From contig DASUHP010000079.1 in NCBI GenBank assembly GCA_036273455.1, positions 22,515 through 86,514 of the forward strand: 64,000 bases of DNA, given 5' to 3'. A program made the position numbers and the translations under genes. Positions 23,423-31,797 of the stretch are shown in pieces; position 1 is the stretch's first letter; every line of letters begins with the position of its first letter. The notes beneath the pieces were generated by a model, which was not told the DNA's origin, did not search any database, and worked only from the letters and a program-made list of their open reading frames with translations. Source of the stretch: CAIYRG01 sp036273455 (GTDB taxonomy: Bacteria > Pseudomonadota > Alphaproteobacteria > Micropepsales > Micropepsaceae).

Positions 23423-24550
23423 GTGACAGATACCATTCCCTTTATTGATTTACAGGCGCAACGGACGCGCCTCGGTCCGGCGTTAAACCAGGCGATCATG
23501 GCCGCGGTCGAAAGCGGGCAATGGATTTTAGGGCCGCAGGTTTTCGAACTGGAGCAAAAGCTGGCGCAGTTTGCTGGCATCAAACATGCGGTCGTCTGTG
23601 CCAACGGAACCGACGCTTTACTGCTGATCCTGAAGGGATGGCGGATCGGGCCGGGCGATGCGGTTTTTGTTCCGGCGTTCACATTTGCGGCCACCGCGGA
23701 AGTGGTGGCGCTTGCCGGCGCGACGCCGGTTTTCACCGATGTTCTGCCGGACAGCTTCAATATGGATCCGTCGAGTCTCGAAGCAGCCATCGCCGTGGTT
23801 CGCCGCGACGGCGCGCTGAATCCGAAAGCAATCATTGCTGTCGATCTGTTCGGCCAACCCGCCGATTACGGCAAGCTTCAACCGATCGCCACGGCGGAGA
23901 AACTGCATCTGCTGTGCGATTCCGCGCAGGCATTTGGCGCAACGCTCAATGGGCGGGCGACGGTCAGTTTCGGCGATGCAGCGGCGACCAGTTTCTTTCC
24001 TGCCAAACCGCTCGGCTGCTATGGCGATGGCGGGGCGTGTTTCACCAATGACGACCAGTTGGCAGGGGTCTTGCGGTCTCTGCGCATGCACGGGCAGGGT
24101 GCGGATGCATATGAGCATGCGCGCGTCGGACTGAATTCGCGGCTCGATACGATCCAGGCGGCCATTCTGATCGAAAAGCTGAAAATCTTTCCCGAGGAAA
24201 TCGCCGCACGACAGAAAATTGCCGGCCGCTTCAACCGCGACCTCGGCCAACAAGAGCCAATCCATGTTCCGCAGATGATTCCGGGCGCGACATCAGTCTG
24301 GGCGCAATACACGATTCGGGTGCGCGACCGCGCGCGGATCCAGGCCGGACTGAAGGATCTCGGTGTACCTGCCCGGGTATATTATCCGGCTCCGCTGCCG
24401 CAACAGGCGGCTTATGCTTCCTGTCCATCGGCGCCGGTGCCGGCAGCGCGGCGGCTCTGTAACGAGGTGCTGAGCCTTCCGATGCATCCCTATCTGAGCG
24501 ATGCCGATCAGGCGCGCATCACTCAGGCGGTATTGCAGTCGGTCAGGTAA
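23423..24550 (+). CDS. DegT/DnrJ/EryC1/StrS aminotransferase (WbpE-like)
   Basis: 375-residue PLP-dependent sugar aminotransferase. It follows the pattern of WbpE-type enzymes closely: IDLQAQRTRL, GQWILGPQV, CANGTDALLLILKGWRIGPGD, and the PLP-lysine segment TSFFPAKPLGCYGDGGA. WbpE adds an amino group to a UDP-3-keto-sugar for lipopolysaccharide O-antigen. Here the gene stands alone between the ppi and queA genes, with no sugar-nucleotide partner nearby, so the actual substrate is open. GTG start with a purine-rich but poorly spaced ribosome site. Confidence 0.85.
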   Translation: MTDTIPFIDLQAQRTRLGPALNQAIMAAVESGQWILGPQVFELEQKLAQFAGIKHAVVCANGTDALLLILKGWRIGPGDAVFVPAFTFAATAEVVALAGATPVFTDVLPDSFNMDPSSLEAAIAVVRRDGALNPKAIIAVDLFGQPADYGKLQPIATAEKLHLLCDSAQAFGATLNGRATVSFGDAAATSFFPAKPLGCYGDGGACFTNDDQLAGVLRSLRMHGQGADAYEHARVGLNSRLDTIQAAILIEKLKIFPEEIAARQKIAGRFNRDLGQQEPIHVPQMIPGATSVWAQYTIRVRDRARIQAGLKDLGVPARVYYPAPLPQQAAYASCPSAPVPAARRLCNEVLSLPMHPYLSDADQARITQAVLQSVR

Positions 24551-24567
24551 CCGCGCAGCATTTCTCC

Positions 24568-25629
24568 ATGCGGGTCGATGACTTCGATTTTGAGCTGCCC
24601 GAGCGGCTGATCGCGCTGCGGCCGGCTGTGCCGCGCGACAGCGCCCGCCTGCTGGTGGTGCAAGCGAATGGTGCGCGTGAGCACCGGACCATTCAGGCGC
24701 TTCCGGAACTTCTTCGCCCGGGCGACGTGCTGGTTGTCAATGACAGCAAGGTGATTCCCGCACGGCTGCATGGTCTGCGGCGGCGGGCGAACGAGGATAC
24801 GCCCGGTGCAAAATGCGAGCTGTTGCTGTATTCACGCGTCAACCGCAGTACCTGGCGAGCGTTTGCGAGGCCGGCGAAAAGATTGAAACCCGGCGATGTG
24901 CTGACATTCGGTCCGGCATTGACGGGAATGGTGGTTGAGCGGGAGGGCGCCAAGGTCGCAATCTCCTTCGATCGCGAGGCAGATGCGCTGGACGCAGCGA
25001 TCGCGGCCGAAGGCGAGGTGCCGCTGCCGCCCTACATTGCGGGCAGGCGCGCAGCCGATGGACAGGACCGCGACGATTATCAGACAGTGTATGCACGGGC
25101 GTCGGGCTCGGTCGCCGCGCCGACGGCGGGGCTGCATTTTACGCCCGAATTGCTCGACCGCTTGCGCGACCGCGGTATCGGCATTGCCGCCATTACACTG
25201 CATGTCGGCCCCGGCACATTCCTGCCGGTGACGGCGCACGATACCGCAGCTCACGTCATGCACTCCGAATGGACGGAAATATCCGAAAGCGCTGCGCGGG
25301 AAATCAATGCGGCGCGGCATGCCGGCGGGCGCATTGTTGCCGCCGGCACGACGGTGCTGCGGACGCTGGAAACGGCGGCAGACGATGATGGGCAAATTCA
25401 CCCGTTTGCCGGTGAGACGGATCTGTTCATCACGCCGGGATACCGGTTCAAATCGGCCGATCTGCTGCTGACGAATTTCCACCTGCCGCGTTCCACATTG
25501 TTCATGCTGGTTTGCGCGTTCAGCGGGAGCGGCACCATGAAGGCGGCCTATGCCGATGCCATCGCGGCGGGCTACAGGTTTTACTCCTATGGCGACGCCT
25601 GCCTGTTGTTTCGCGAGCGGGCGCCATGA
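24568..25629 (+). CDS. queA: S-adenosylmethionine:tRNA ribosyltransferase-isomerase
   Basis: 353-residue QueA, which transfers the ribosyl part of SAM to 7-aminomethyl-7-deazaguanine in tRNA, making epoxyqueuosine. Family blocks include DFELPERLIALRPA, VVNDSKVIPARL, PTAGLHFT and LLLTNFHLPRSTLFML. The stop overlaps the ATG of tgt by 4 bases, so the two consecutive queuosine enzymes are translated together. Confidence 0.97.
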   Translation: MRVDDFDFELPERLIALRPAVPRDSARLLVVQANGAREHRTIQALPELLRPGDVLVVNDSKVIPARLHGLRRRANEDTPGAKCELLLYSRVNRSTWRAFARPAKRLKPGDVLTFGPALTGMVVEREGAKVAISFDREADALDAAIAAEGEVPLPPYIAGRRAADGQDRDDYQTVYARASGSVAAPTAGLHFTPELLDRLRDRGIGIAAITLHVGPGTFLPVTAHDTAAHVMHSEWTEISESAAREINAARHAGGRIVAAGTTVLRTLETAADDDGQIHPFAGETDLFITPGYRFKSADLLLTNFHLPRSTLFMLVCAFSGSGTMKAAYADAIAAGYRFYSYGDACLLFRERAP

Positions 25630-26756
25630 GCGCCCTGCAATTCGAGATCAAGGCATCGGATGGTGCCGCCCGCTCAGGTGTTTTGCATCTGCCGCGCGGC
25701 GCGGTCGAAACGCCTGCTTTCATGCCGGTCGGCACGGCGGGTACGGTGAAAGCCATGCTGCCGGAGAATGTCGCGGCGACGGGCGCGCGTATTGTACTCG
25801 GCAATACCTATCACCTGATGCTGCGGCCGGGCGCGGAACGGATCGCGCGGCTCGGCGGGTTGCACAAATTCATGGACTGGCCGTTCAGTATACTGACCGA
25901 TTCCGGCGGCTTCCAGGTGATGTCGCTTTCAGCGTTGCGCGATATCCGTGACGAGGGTGTGCGGTTTCGTTCGCACATCGACGGGTCGGAGCATTTCCTG
26001 TCGCCCGAACGCGCCATGGAGATCCAGGACCTGCTCGGTTCGGACATTCAGATGGTGCTTGATGAATGCGCCCCTTTTCCAGCAAGCCGTGAGCGCATCG
26101 AAAGCTCGCTTGCACTCTCCATGCGCTGGGCAGCACGCTCCAAAGCGGCTTTCCGGAGGACACCCGGCCGGTTCTGTTTCGGGATCGTGCAGGGCGGCGT
26201 CTATCCTGACTTGCGCCTCCGTTCGGCCGAAGAACTGATGGTGATTGGTTTTGACGGTTATGCACTCGGTGGGCTCGCGGTCGGCGAGGGGCAATCGGCG
26301 ATGCTTGATGTGATCGCCGGAACGGCGCCGGGCCTGCCGCCAACGCGTCCGCGGTATCTGATGGGGGTCGGGAAGCCCGATGACATCATTGGCGCGACGC
26401 GGCTCGGCATCGATCTGTTCGATTGCGTGCTGCCCACGCGTTCGGGACGAAATGGGCAAGCATTCACCTGGGCAGGCGCAGTCAATCTGCGCAACGCCCG
26501 CTTCGCCGACGACTCCGCGCCCCTCGACGCTGATTGCTCCTGCGCCTGTTGTCAGCGGTTTTCCCGCGCCTATTTGCACCATGTGGTCAAATCTGGCGAA
26601 ATCATTGCCTCCATGTTGCTGACCTCGCACAATCTGTTTTTCTTCCAGGATCTGCTCACGCGGTTCCGTGCCGCGGTCGTGGCGGAGGAGACCGAGCAAT
26701 TTTGCGCCGGATTCCTGGCCGGCTATCGGAATGGCCAAACCGGGGAACCCGCCTGA
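25626..26756 (+). CDS. tgt: Queuine tRNA-ribosyltransferase (tRNA-guanine transglycosylase)
   Basis: 376-residue Tgt, which exchanges guanine-34 for preQ1 in GUN-anticodon tRNAs. The substrate-binding DSGGFQVMSL, the catalytic-Asp block GIDLFDCVLPTRSGRNG and the zinc ligands CSCACC followed by His (YLHH) are present. The start at 25626 gives the ATGA overlap with queA. Together they convert preQ1 to epoxyqueuosine in tRNA. Confidence 0.97.
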   Translation: MSALQFEIKASDGAARSGVLHLPRGAVETPAFMPVGTAGTVKAMLPENVAATGARIVLGNTYHLMLRPGAERIARLGGLHKFMDWPFSILTDSGGFQVMSLSALRDIRDEGVRFRSHIDGSEHFLSPERAMEIQDLLGSDIQMVLDECAPFPASRERIESSLALSMRWAARSKAAFRRTPGRFCFGIVQGGVYPDLRLRSAEELMVIGFDGYALGGLAVGEGQSAMLDVIAGTAPGLPPTRPRYLMGVGKPDDIIGATRLGIDLFDCVLPTRSGRNGQAFTWAGAVNLRNARFADDSAPLDADCSCACCQRFSRAYLHHVVKSGEIIASMLLTSHNLFFFQDLLTRFRAAVVAEETEQFCAGFLAGYRNGQTGEPA

Positions 26757-26767
26757 TCAATGCGGCG

Positions 26768-26796
26768 TTGACCTGACCCCTCTATGAACTTACTTA
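26768..26796 (+). promoter_or_regulatory. tRNA-Lys promoter
   Basis: TTGACC (26768-26773), 17-base spacer, TACTTA (26791-26796), placing the transcript start within a few bases of the mature tRNA 5' end. Confidence 0.5.
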
Positions 26797-26805
26797 ACGA
26801 CGGGC

Positions 26806-26877
26806 GAGCCCGTAGCTCAGTGGTAGAGCATCTGACTTTTAATCAGAGGGTCGTTGGTTCAATCCCAACCGGGCTCA
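26806..26877 (+). tRNA. tRNA-Lys (anticodon TTT)
   Basis: Full cloverleaf. The acceptor GAGCCCG (26806-26812) pairs with CGGGCTC (26870-26876) and the discriminator is A at 26877. The D arm is AGCTCAGTGGTAGAGC, the anticodon arm TCTGA-CTTTTAA-TCAGA gives anticodon TTT, and the T arm has GGTTCAATCC. CCA is not encoded. Confidence 0.95.
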
Positions 26878-27370
26878 CTTCGCGCCATCGCCATGGATTT
26901 CAGTTTACTTTCAGCGTCTTAAATTGAGACGGTGAATTCCTGCGAGCCATTGTGCCGCGTTGGTGCGAATTTCCGGGTGTCGTTCATCGACTGTCAACTT
27001 CGCCCATCTAGACTTCCTGTGTCATTCGATGCGATTTGCGTTCTTCTTCGACCGAAAGTACCTGCTGGTACTGATGCGACCGAGCGATGCGTGAATCGTA
27101 GAACCGCTGCGCAGCAATTATTTGCACAGTCGATCGTCGCCAGTCGCGGTGGAGGGCGCCGCTGCTCCGGCAATATATGTTTGTGTCCAAATGGTTGGTC
27201 AATGTTTCATGCCGGTATGGTAAACCGGCAGGCCCAATTTGCAGCGCTTCGTCACGCACACGACGACAATTCTTCCGCGCTGAAAAAATTCTACAAAGAT
27301 GGGGATCGAATTTCCGTGTACATCGTTGTCAGCCGGTCACGTATGTACTCGGCCGTGGGTAAACATTCAT
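26878..27370. other. Gene-free stretch after tRNA-Lys
   Basis: About 490 bases of lower GC with no credible gene. The longest frame (26932-27390) has no homology-like features. It contains two perfect short inverted repeats, AGTACC-TGCT-GGTACT (27057-27072) and TGCCGGT-N7-ACCGGCA (27210-27230). No duplicated tRNA end, integrase or insertion sequence is visible. It may be a long regulatory region or hold a small RNA. Confidence 0.45.
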
Positions 27371-27399
27371 TTGACCGTCAATTTACGTGATGCTAGAAG
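27371..27399 (+). promoter_or_regulatory. Promoter of small secreted protein / polysaccharide cluster
   Basis: TTGACC (27371-27376), 17-base spacer, TAGAAG (27394-27399) preceded by TGC (extended -10 form). It leaves a leader of about 28 bases that ends in an AGGGGAG ribosome site. Confidence 0.5.
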
Positions 27400-27433
27400 T
27401 CCTAACAAAAGAACCCAAAAAGGGGAGCTGAGG

Positions 27434-27718
27434 GTGAGAAAAGCGCTTATCTCAATGTTGGTTAGCGCCGCGATGCTTATGGGCCAGATGCCCGTGATGG
27501 CGGCGGATACGGGTCCGTTGACTCCAGGTGCAGCTGCGGGGGTCCAGCAGGCACAGGGACGGGACGATTATGATAATCCTCCAATCATTTGGATCATTGG
27601 TGGATTGATTGTTGTGGGCGTCGGCATCTGGATTCTCACCGCAGGTAGCAGCAGTGTCAGCCTCACGCAGGCGGCCGCCACGACAACCGGTGGGGGCGTT
27701 GGTCCTCAGAATCACTGA
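27434..27718 (+). CDS. Small exported/TM protein, possibly GfcA/YjbE-like
   Basis: 94-residue protein with a signal peptide (MRKALISMLVSAAMLMGQ, cleavage near VMA-AD at about 24), a Gly/Ala/Gln linker, a transmembrane helix at 51-70 (IIWIIGGLIVVGVGIWILTA) and a Ser/Thr/Gly-rich tail. This layout resembles the small Thr-rich GfcA/YjbE proteins that accompany GfcB/YjbF in capsule and exopolysaccharide operons. A YjbF-like lipoprotein lies 2.2 kb downstream. Homology is not established and the match is one of architecture. GTG start, AGGGGAG six bases upstream. Confidence 0.6.
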   Translation: MRKALISMLVSAAMLMGQMPVMAADTGPLTPGAAAGVQQAQGRDDYDNPPIIWIIGGLIVVGVGIWILTAGSSSVSLTQAAATTTGGGVGPQNH

Positions 27719-27734
27719 GGTTTCCGAATAAATT

Positions 27735-27762
27735 CCGCCGGTCATTCTCCGATGACCGGCGG
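27735..27762 (+). terminator. Hairpin after small exported protein gene
   Basis: Perfect 11-bp stem: CCGCCGGTCAT (27735-27745), 6-base loop, ATGACCGGCGG (27752-27762). No T-run, so a weak or Rho-assisted terminator or attenuator is possible. Confidence 0.6.
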
Positions 27763-27773
27763 TGTCATCAACG

Positions 27774-27814
27774 CAATGAGTGTTGCAGTCGGCCCTGACA
27801 GGCCGGACTCATTG
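27774..27814 (+). promoter_or_regulatory. Second hairpin upstream of WecA-like gene
   Basis: CAATGAGT (27774-27781) pairs with ACTCATTG (27807-27814), with an inner GGCC/GGCC stem. Together with the preceding terminator-like hairpin and CCGGTT/AACCGG at 27841-27859 it makes three stems in 125 bases before the next gene. Confidence 0.35.
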
Positions 27815-27909
27815 TATCGTCAGAGTGTGCAGTTGTTGCACCGGTTGGGGTGAAACCGGATGATTTCCGTTGGTGTCGCGGGCGATTGCCGTGCGTGCGG
27901 AATTCAGCA

Positions 27910-28995
27910 ATGCTGATCCTGTTCATTGACGTTGTTGCGTTTGCCGCGGCGTGCCTTATCTGCGTCAATGCGGATGCCATCGGCCGTCGCCTGGGCATCA
28001 TGGATTACCCGAACGAGGCTCGCAAAATTCATCCGCGTCCCACCCCCTTGGTCGGCGGAATCGGAATTCTGGTCCCCTTGCTGATCTGGTTGGCTGGCGC
28101 GGCAATATCCGGTTTTCTTAAAGACCAGCAATTCGTGGCGATGCTGATTTTGTGCGCAGCGGGCGTCGGACTGGCGGGTTTCGCCGATGATCAGACCAAT
28201 ACTACTCCGCTCAGCCGGATTCTGGCCCTCTTGGTATTTCTCGGCGTCGCGATGACGCTGGCACCGGGCCTGATTGCGGGGTCGCTCAATTGGGGAAGTT
28301 TCGACCCGACGCCGATGCCTCCGGCGCTGTATGCCGGGCTGATCGCCCTGACCTTTGCGGGGATCGTGAACTCCGTCAACATGGCGGACGGGCAGAACGG
28401 CCTGGTACCGGGCATGTTTGTGATCTGGTCGCTGTGCCTCGCCTTGGCGCGCGATCCGGCAGTTGCTGCGGTCGCGCAGGTCCTCGCAGCTGTCGGTGCG
28501 GTGATCCTTTACTTCAATTTGCGCGGCAAGTTGTTTCTCGGCGATTGCGGCAGTTACGGCGTCACTTTCGTCCTCGGGCTGCTCGCGCTGACCGCCTATG
28601 CGCATGGGCACATTACCATCGAAACCGTAACTGTGTGGTTCTATTTTCCGGTGGCGGATTGCCTGCGTCTGATCATCACCCGCAGGCTTCAGGGCCGTTC
28701 GCCATTCGCACCTGATACGGATCACTTTCATCATCGTCTTCAGGGCAAACTTGGGAAGCCATACGGACTGGCCGCCTATTTGGGCTGCGTCGCCCTGTCA
28801 TCATTTGCGGCCGTGCTTGCGCCGCGTTTTTCGCTGGTAGCTCTCATCATCATGACGGCGATTTATTTCAGCTTCGCATTCCTGACCGACCGGACATCCA
28901 TGGCGGCTGCGGGTGAGCACGAGGCCGAGGCGGACTACTCAAACGTCGTTCCGCTTCCTGGTGCCGAGACGCCGGAGTTGCGCGAACGCGCATAA
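27910..28995 (+). CDS. WecA/MraY-family undecaprenyl-phosphate sugar-1-phosphate transferase
   Basis: 361-residue polytopic membrane enzyme that should attach a sugar-1-phosphate from a UDP-sugar to undecaprenyl phosphate, starting polysaccharide synthesis. Family motifs include the RRLGIMDYPNEARKIHPRPTP entry, FADDQTN (catalytic Asp pair), NSVNMADGQNGL, LGDCGSYG and the C-terminal DTDHFHHRL that marks WecA-like rather than MraY enzymes. A GTG at 27850 would add 20 hydrophilic residues. The ATG at 27910 is chosen because it gives the usual hydrophobic N-terminus. Confidence 0.85.
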   Translation: MLILFIDVVAFAAACLICVNADAIGRRLGIMDYPNEARKIHPRPTPLVGGIGILVPLLIWLAGAAISGFLKDQQFVAMLILCAAGVGLAGFADDQTNTTPLSRILALLVFLGVAMTLAPGLIAGSLNWGSFDPTPMPPALYAGLIALTFAGIVNSVNMADGQNGLVPGMFVIWSLCLALARDPAVAAVAQVLAAVGAVILYFNLRGKLFLGDCGSYGVTFVLGLLALTAYAHGHITIETVTVWFYFPVADCLRLIITRRLQGRSPFAPDTDHFHHRLQGKLGKPYGLAAYLGCVALSSFAAVLAPRFSLVALIIMTAIYFSFAFLTDRTSMAAAGEHEAEADYSNVVPLPGAETPELRERA

Positions 28996-29037
28996 CATGC
29001 CATTCCGGGGAAATTGCGGCAGATCGCGGGTGTTCCC

Positions 29038-29946
29038 ATGACGGATGAGTTGTCCCCGTGTCCCACGGCCGTTGCTGCGGCATGCCGTTCCTACGCAGTT
29101 CTGATTCGTGAATTTCGCCCGCTGGTGCAGCTTCTCCTTGCGCCTGTCGCGGCGACCGGTGTGGTTATCTATGCCTCCCTTTGGGCCTATGTGTCGGAGC
29201 TGATCGCGTTTATTTCGAGTGGCGACGCACGTGCTGCGAGTGTTGCGCTCGGCGCTCTCGCAGCCGGTATTTTCCTGTGCATGTTCCTGGTCGCGATCGC
29301 CGTTTCGTCAGTGACGGATCTGGTTCTTCGCAAGCGGCCGGCCCGAGGCTGGATTCATTTGCATCCTGCCCGTCAGGACTGGCGCCTCTACGCCGCCTAT
29401 CTGCGCTTCCTGCTGGTCTTGTCGGGATATCTGTCGGCGGTTTATCTGCTGTGCGCTCTGGCTCTTCCGGTCCTGGGTGCGGATCGCACGACCATCGGCA
29501 TCGTATCGGTGTCGGCGGCCATTGCCGGATTTTACGTTCTCTTTGCGCGAATTGGATTCCTCATTCCTGCGGTCGTGGCCGGCAGCACCGGAACTGTTTT
29601 GCGCAAGGCGTTGCATGAAGGCTCGGGCGATTTCTGGCGCAATCTTGTTTTGGCCCTGCTTCTTTCACTGCCAGGCCTGCTGATTCAGGCCGCCGGCGAA
29701 GCGCTGTTCAAGGCGGGCACTGGATCGATACATAACGTGAAGCTAGACCTGCCGATCATACTTTATGCCCGTGCGCTGGAGACCCGGCTGCCGGAATTCG
29801 CGCTCGTGTTCAGCCTCTCGGTCTTTGTCACTCTCGTGCTGTTCGCCGCCGGTTCCGTGCTGTGCTATCGCGACCGGCTATTCGTGCGGACATTTCCGCC
29901 CGTGGTGGCAGAGCCGGTTGCTAACCCCGATTCTGTGCCGGTCTGA
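29038..29946 (+). CDS. Polytopic membrane protein of unknown function
   Basis: 302-residue protein with about six hydrophobic segments and a cytoplasmic loop containing KRPARGWIHLHPARQDWRLY. I do not recognise a family. It follows the WecA-like gene by 42 bases on the same strand and overlaps the convergent YjbF-like lipoprotein gene by 26 bases at the 3' end, so it may belong to the polysaccharide cluster. The ATG at 29038 is chosen over a TTG at 29014. Neither has a strong ribosome site. Confidence 0.6.
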   Translation: MTDELSPCPTAVAAACRSYAVLIREFRPLVQLLLAPVAATGVVIYASLWAYVSELIAFISSGDARAASVALGALAAGIFLCMFLVAIAVSSVTDLVLRKRPARGWIHLHPARQDWRLYAAYLRFLLVLSGYLSAVYLLCALALPVLGADRTTIGIVSVSAAIAGFYVLFARIGFLIPAVVAGSTGTVLRKALHEGSGDFWRNLVLALLLSLPGLLIQAAGEALFKAGTGSIHNVKLDLPIILYARALETRLPEFALVFSLSVFVTLVLFAAGSVLCYRDRLFVRTFPPVVAEPVANPDSVPV

Positions 29947-30583
29947 AGACCTGCAGAACCACCGGCGGTGATTGGGGGTGGACGTGCTGGCTGCTGCGCC
30001 AGACGTAACCCGTCATCGGATCGGTCCAGTACTCATTGTCGAAGTTCCACCTCATGTCCGGAACGGTGCAATGTTCGGTGACGTGCCGCGTGGATATTTG
30101 GGATCCGAAAATTTCCACCGTCGCATTGCCGTCGTCGCGGGTGCTGCATTGGGCGAGTGCATCGTAGATACCAAGATCGGGAAAATCGAAACTGTACCGG
30201 GTCGCGGATGCGGAAGCCGGTTTCACCCCGCCCGCATCGCTATCGATCTGGCGGACGCCACCCAGATCATACGGCAGGCCGACAGTGCGCACGACCCTGC
30301 CGTTCCGGGTGCGGATGAAAAGCTGGTCACCGGCAAACCAGTCGAGTTCATTTCCCGTTTCGGTACCGAGAACGAGAAGGACTTGCGCCGTATTGCCGAG
30401 TTCGAGACCCATGCTGGCATAGGGGACTGCGGCCGCCTGGTCGCGCGTGACTTTGGGCGGCGTGGCGGTGACGGAGGTATAGGCGAGCTGCGCCAGTTCG
30501 CCGAGGTCGGAATTCTCGCATCCGCCGAGTAGGAGCAATGGCACCAAGGGCAGAATCTTGCCCAGTGAAAGTGTATCGGGCAT
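29921..30583 (-). CDS. YjbF/GfcB-family lipoprotein
   Basis: 220-residue lipoprotein. The signal sequence ends in LLLLGGC, lipidated at Cys22. The mature part has the pattern of YjbF/GfcB proteins: VTRDQAAAVPYASMGLELG, LLVLGTETG and FIRTRNGRVVRTVGLPYDL, and a Trp/Tyr-rich C-terminus. In E. coli these lipoproteins belong to operons for group 4 capsule or the YjbEFGH exopolysaccharide. GfcC, GfcD and GfcE equivalents are not in this window. It is transcribed against the WecA-like and membrane genes. The family call is by recognised motif pattern. Confidence 0.7.
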   Translation of the reverse strand: MPDTLSLGKILPLVPLLLLGGCENSDLGELAQLAYTSVTATPPKVTRDQAAAVPYASMGLELGNTAQVLLVLGTETGNELDWFAGDQLFIRTRNGRVVRTVGLPYDLGGVRQIDSDAGGVKPASASATRYSFDFPDLGIYDALAQCSTRDDGNATVEIFGSQISTRHVTEHCTVPDMRWNFDNEYWTDPMTGYVWRSSQHVHPQSPPVVLQVFRPAQNRG

Positions 30584-30684
30584 GGAATGCAGACGCCTGT
30601 TCAAATCCCGAGTGAGGGCGCCACAGTTTACACTGCCGGTCAATCAGGAAAACTGCCGCGACCTTCGGTACGGGTTGGCACAGA

Positions 30685-31248
30685 TCAGGCAGGTGGATGT
30701 TTCGCCAGCCAGGCGGCGTAAGCCTGCATGAATTTGCTTAAGAATTCGCGTGTTGAATCATTGCTCAGCTTGCCTTGCGCATCAAACAGCTTGTCGGCGC
30801 CACCGACATAGGCCTCGGGCATTTGCAGCGGTGGCATATTGAGAAACACCAGGGACTGGCGCAGATGATGATTGGCACCAAACGCGCCGAGCGCGCCTGG
30901 GGACACGCTGACAATGGCTGCGGGTTTTTTGTCCCAGACGCTTTTCCCATAGGGCCTTGAGCCGACGTCAAGCGCGTTTTTCAGCACTCCGGGAACCGAG
31001 CGGTTGTATTCGGGTGTGACGAAAATAACTCCCTGGACCGGGCGGATGCGGTCACGAAACGCGGTCCATTCGGCTGGCGGCGTGGAGGTTTCCAGGTCCT
31101 GATTGTACAGCGGCAAATTGCCGATATCGACGATCTCGAGTTTGAGGCTTGCGGGAGCCAGCGCGATCAGCGCGTTCGCGGTCTTGCGGCTGAAAGATTC
31201 CTTGCGCAGGCTGCCAATGATCACTGCGACGTCTTGTTGCGATGCCAT
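30685..31248 (-). CDS. NAD(P)H-dependent FMN reductase (ChrR/ArsH-like flavodoxin fold)
   Basis: 187-residue flavodoxin-like protein. The FMN phosphate loop GSLRKESFSRK near residue 12 and the isoalloxazine-binding TPEYNRSVPGVLKNALD near 77 are characteristic of soluble NAD(P)H:quinone/chromate/azo reductases such as ChrR/YieF. It would carry out two-electron reduction of quinones or metals and protect against oxidative stress. It stands alone, divergent from the GlcG-like gene. Confidence 0.88.
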   Translation of the reverse strand: MASQQDVAVIIGSLRKESFSRKTANALIALAPASLKLEIVDIGNLPLYNQDLETSTPPAEWTAFRDRIRPVQGVIFVTPEYNRSVPGVLKNALDVGSRPYGKSVWDKKPAAIVSVSPGALGAFGANHHLRQSLVFLNMPPLQMPEAYVGGADKLFDAQGKLSNDSTREFLSKFMQAYAAWLAKHPPA

Positions 31249-31366
31249 CGGGTTCCCATTCGGCTGAGCAATTGCGGCGCACGCTTATCACAACGCGGTC
31301 GACATTACGCGCTTGCCGTGAGTTCCGGGCTCTGCTTTTTTGGCCTTATCACTGCCGGAGAGAGGC

Positions 31367-31789
31367 ATGCTTCGTTTTGACAGTTTGGGTTTCGTGGAGG
31401 CTGAGAAAGCGATTGCCGCTGGAATAGCCGCCGCACGGGCGCGCAACCGCACAATGGCTTTTGCTGTTGCCGACCGGCACGGCGACATGATTGCGACTGC
31501 GCGCATGGATGGCGCGCATGCGCGCATCCTCACTCATTCAATGCGCAAAGCCTACACGGCTTCGGTGATGTGCCGGAACACTCTCGGTTTCAAACGCGAT
31601 CTTGAGGAGCGTCATGGCGATCTCGCCCAGTGGGGTGATGACCGGCTGACGACATTGCCGGGCGGTCTGGTGGTTCAGTCCAGCGGGAATTGCGTTGGAG
31701 GAGTAGGGGCGGGCGGCGGCGGACCTGATGATGAAGCCGTCGCCAGAGCCATGGTTGAAGCGATGGGGTTTGTGGTCATGGGGCGTTGA
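31367..31789 (+). CDS. GlcG/HbpS-family protein
   Basis: 140-residue protein of the GlcG/HbpS (DUF336) family: AEKAIAAGIAAARARNRTMAFAVADRHGDMIATARMDGA followed by SMRKAYTAS and the GGLVVQ-GNCVGGVGAGGGGPDDE glycine-rich motif. HbpS binds haem and the role of GlcG is unknown. The start has a GGAGAGAGG site. It ends eight bases before the RidA-type gene, so the two form an operon. Confidence 0.82.
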   Translation: MLRFDSLGFVEAEKAIAAGIAAARARNRTMAFAVADRHGDMIATARMDGAHARILTHSMRKAYTASVMCRNTLGFKRDLEERHGDLAQWGDDRLTTLPGGLVVQSSGNCVGGVGAGGGGPDDEAVARAMVEAMGFVVMGR

Positions 31790-31797
31790 GGGAACAG

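Noticed and set aside
26932..27390. 152-codon frame after tRNA-Lys
   Set aside because: Its product has no hydrophobic core or motif, it overlaps the predicted promoter at 27371 and has no ribosome site.
26806..27433. Integrated element at tRNA-Lys
   Set aside because: No integrase and no duplicated tRNA 3' end could be found in the sequence downstream.
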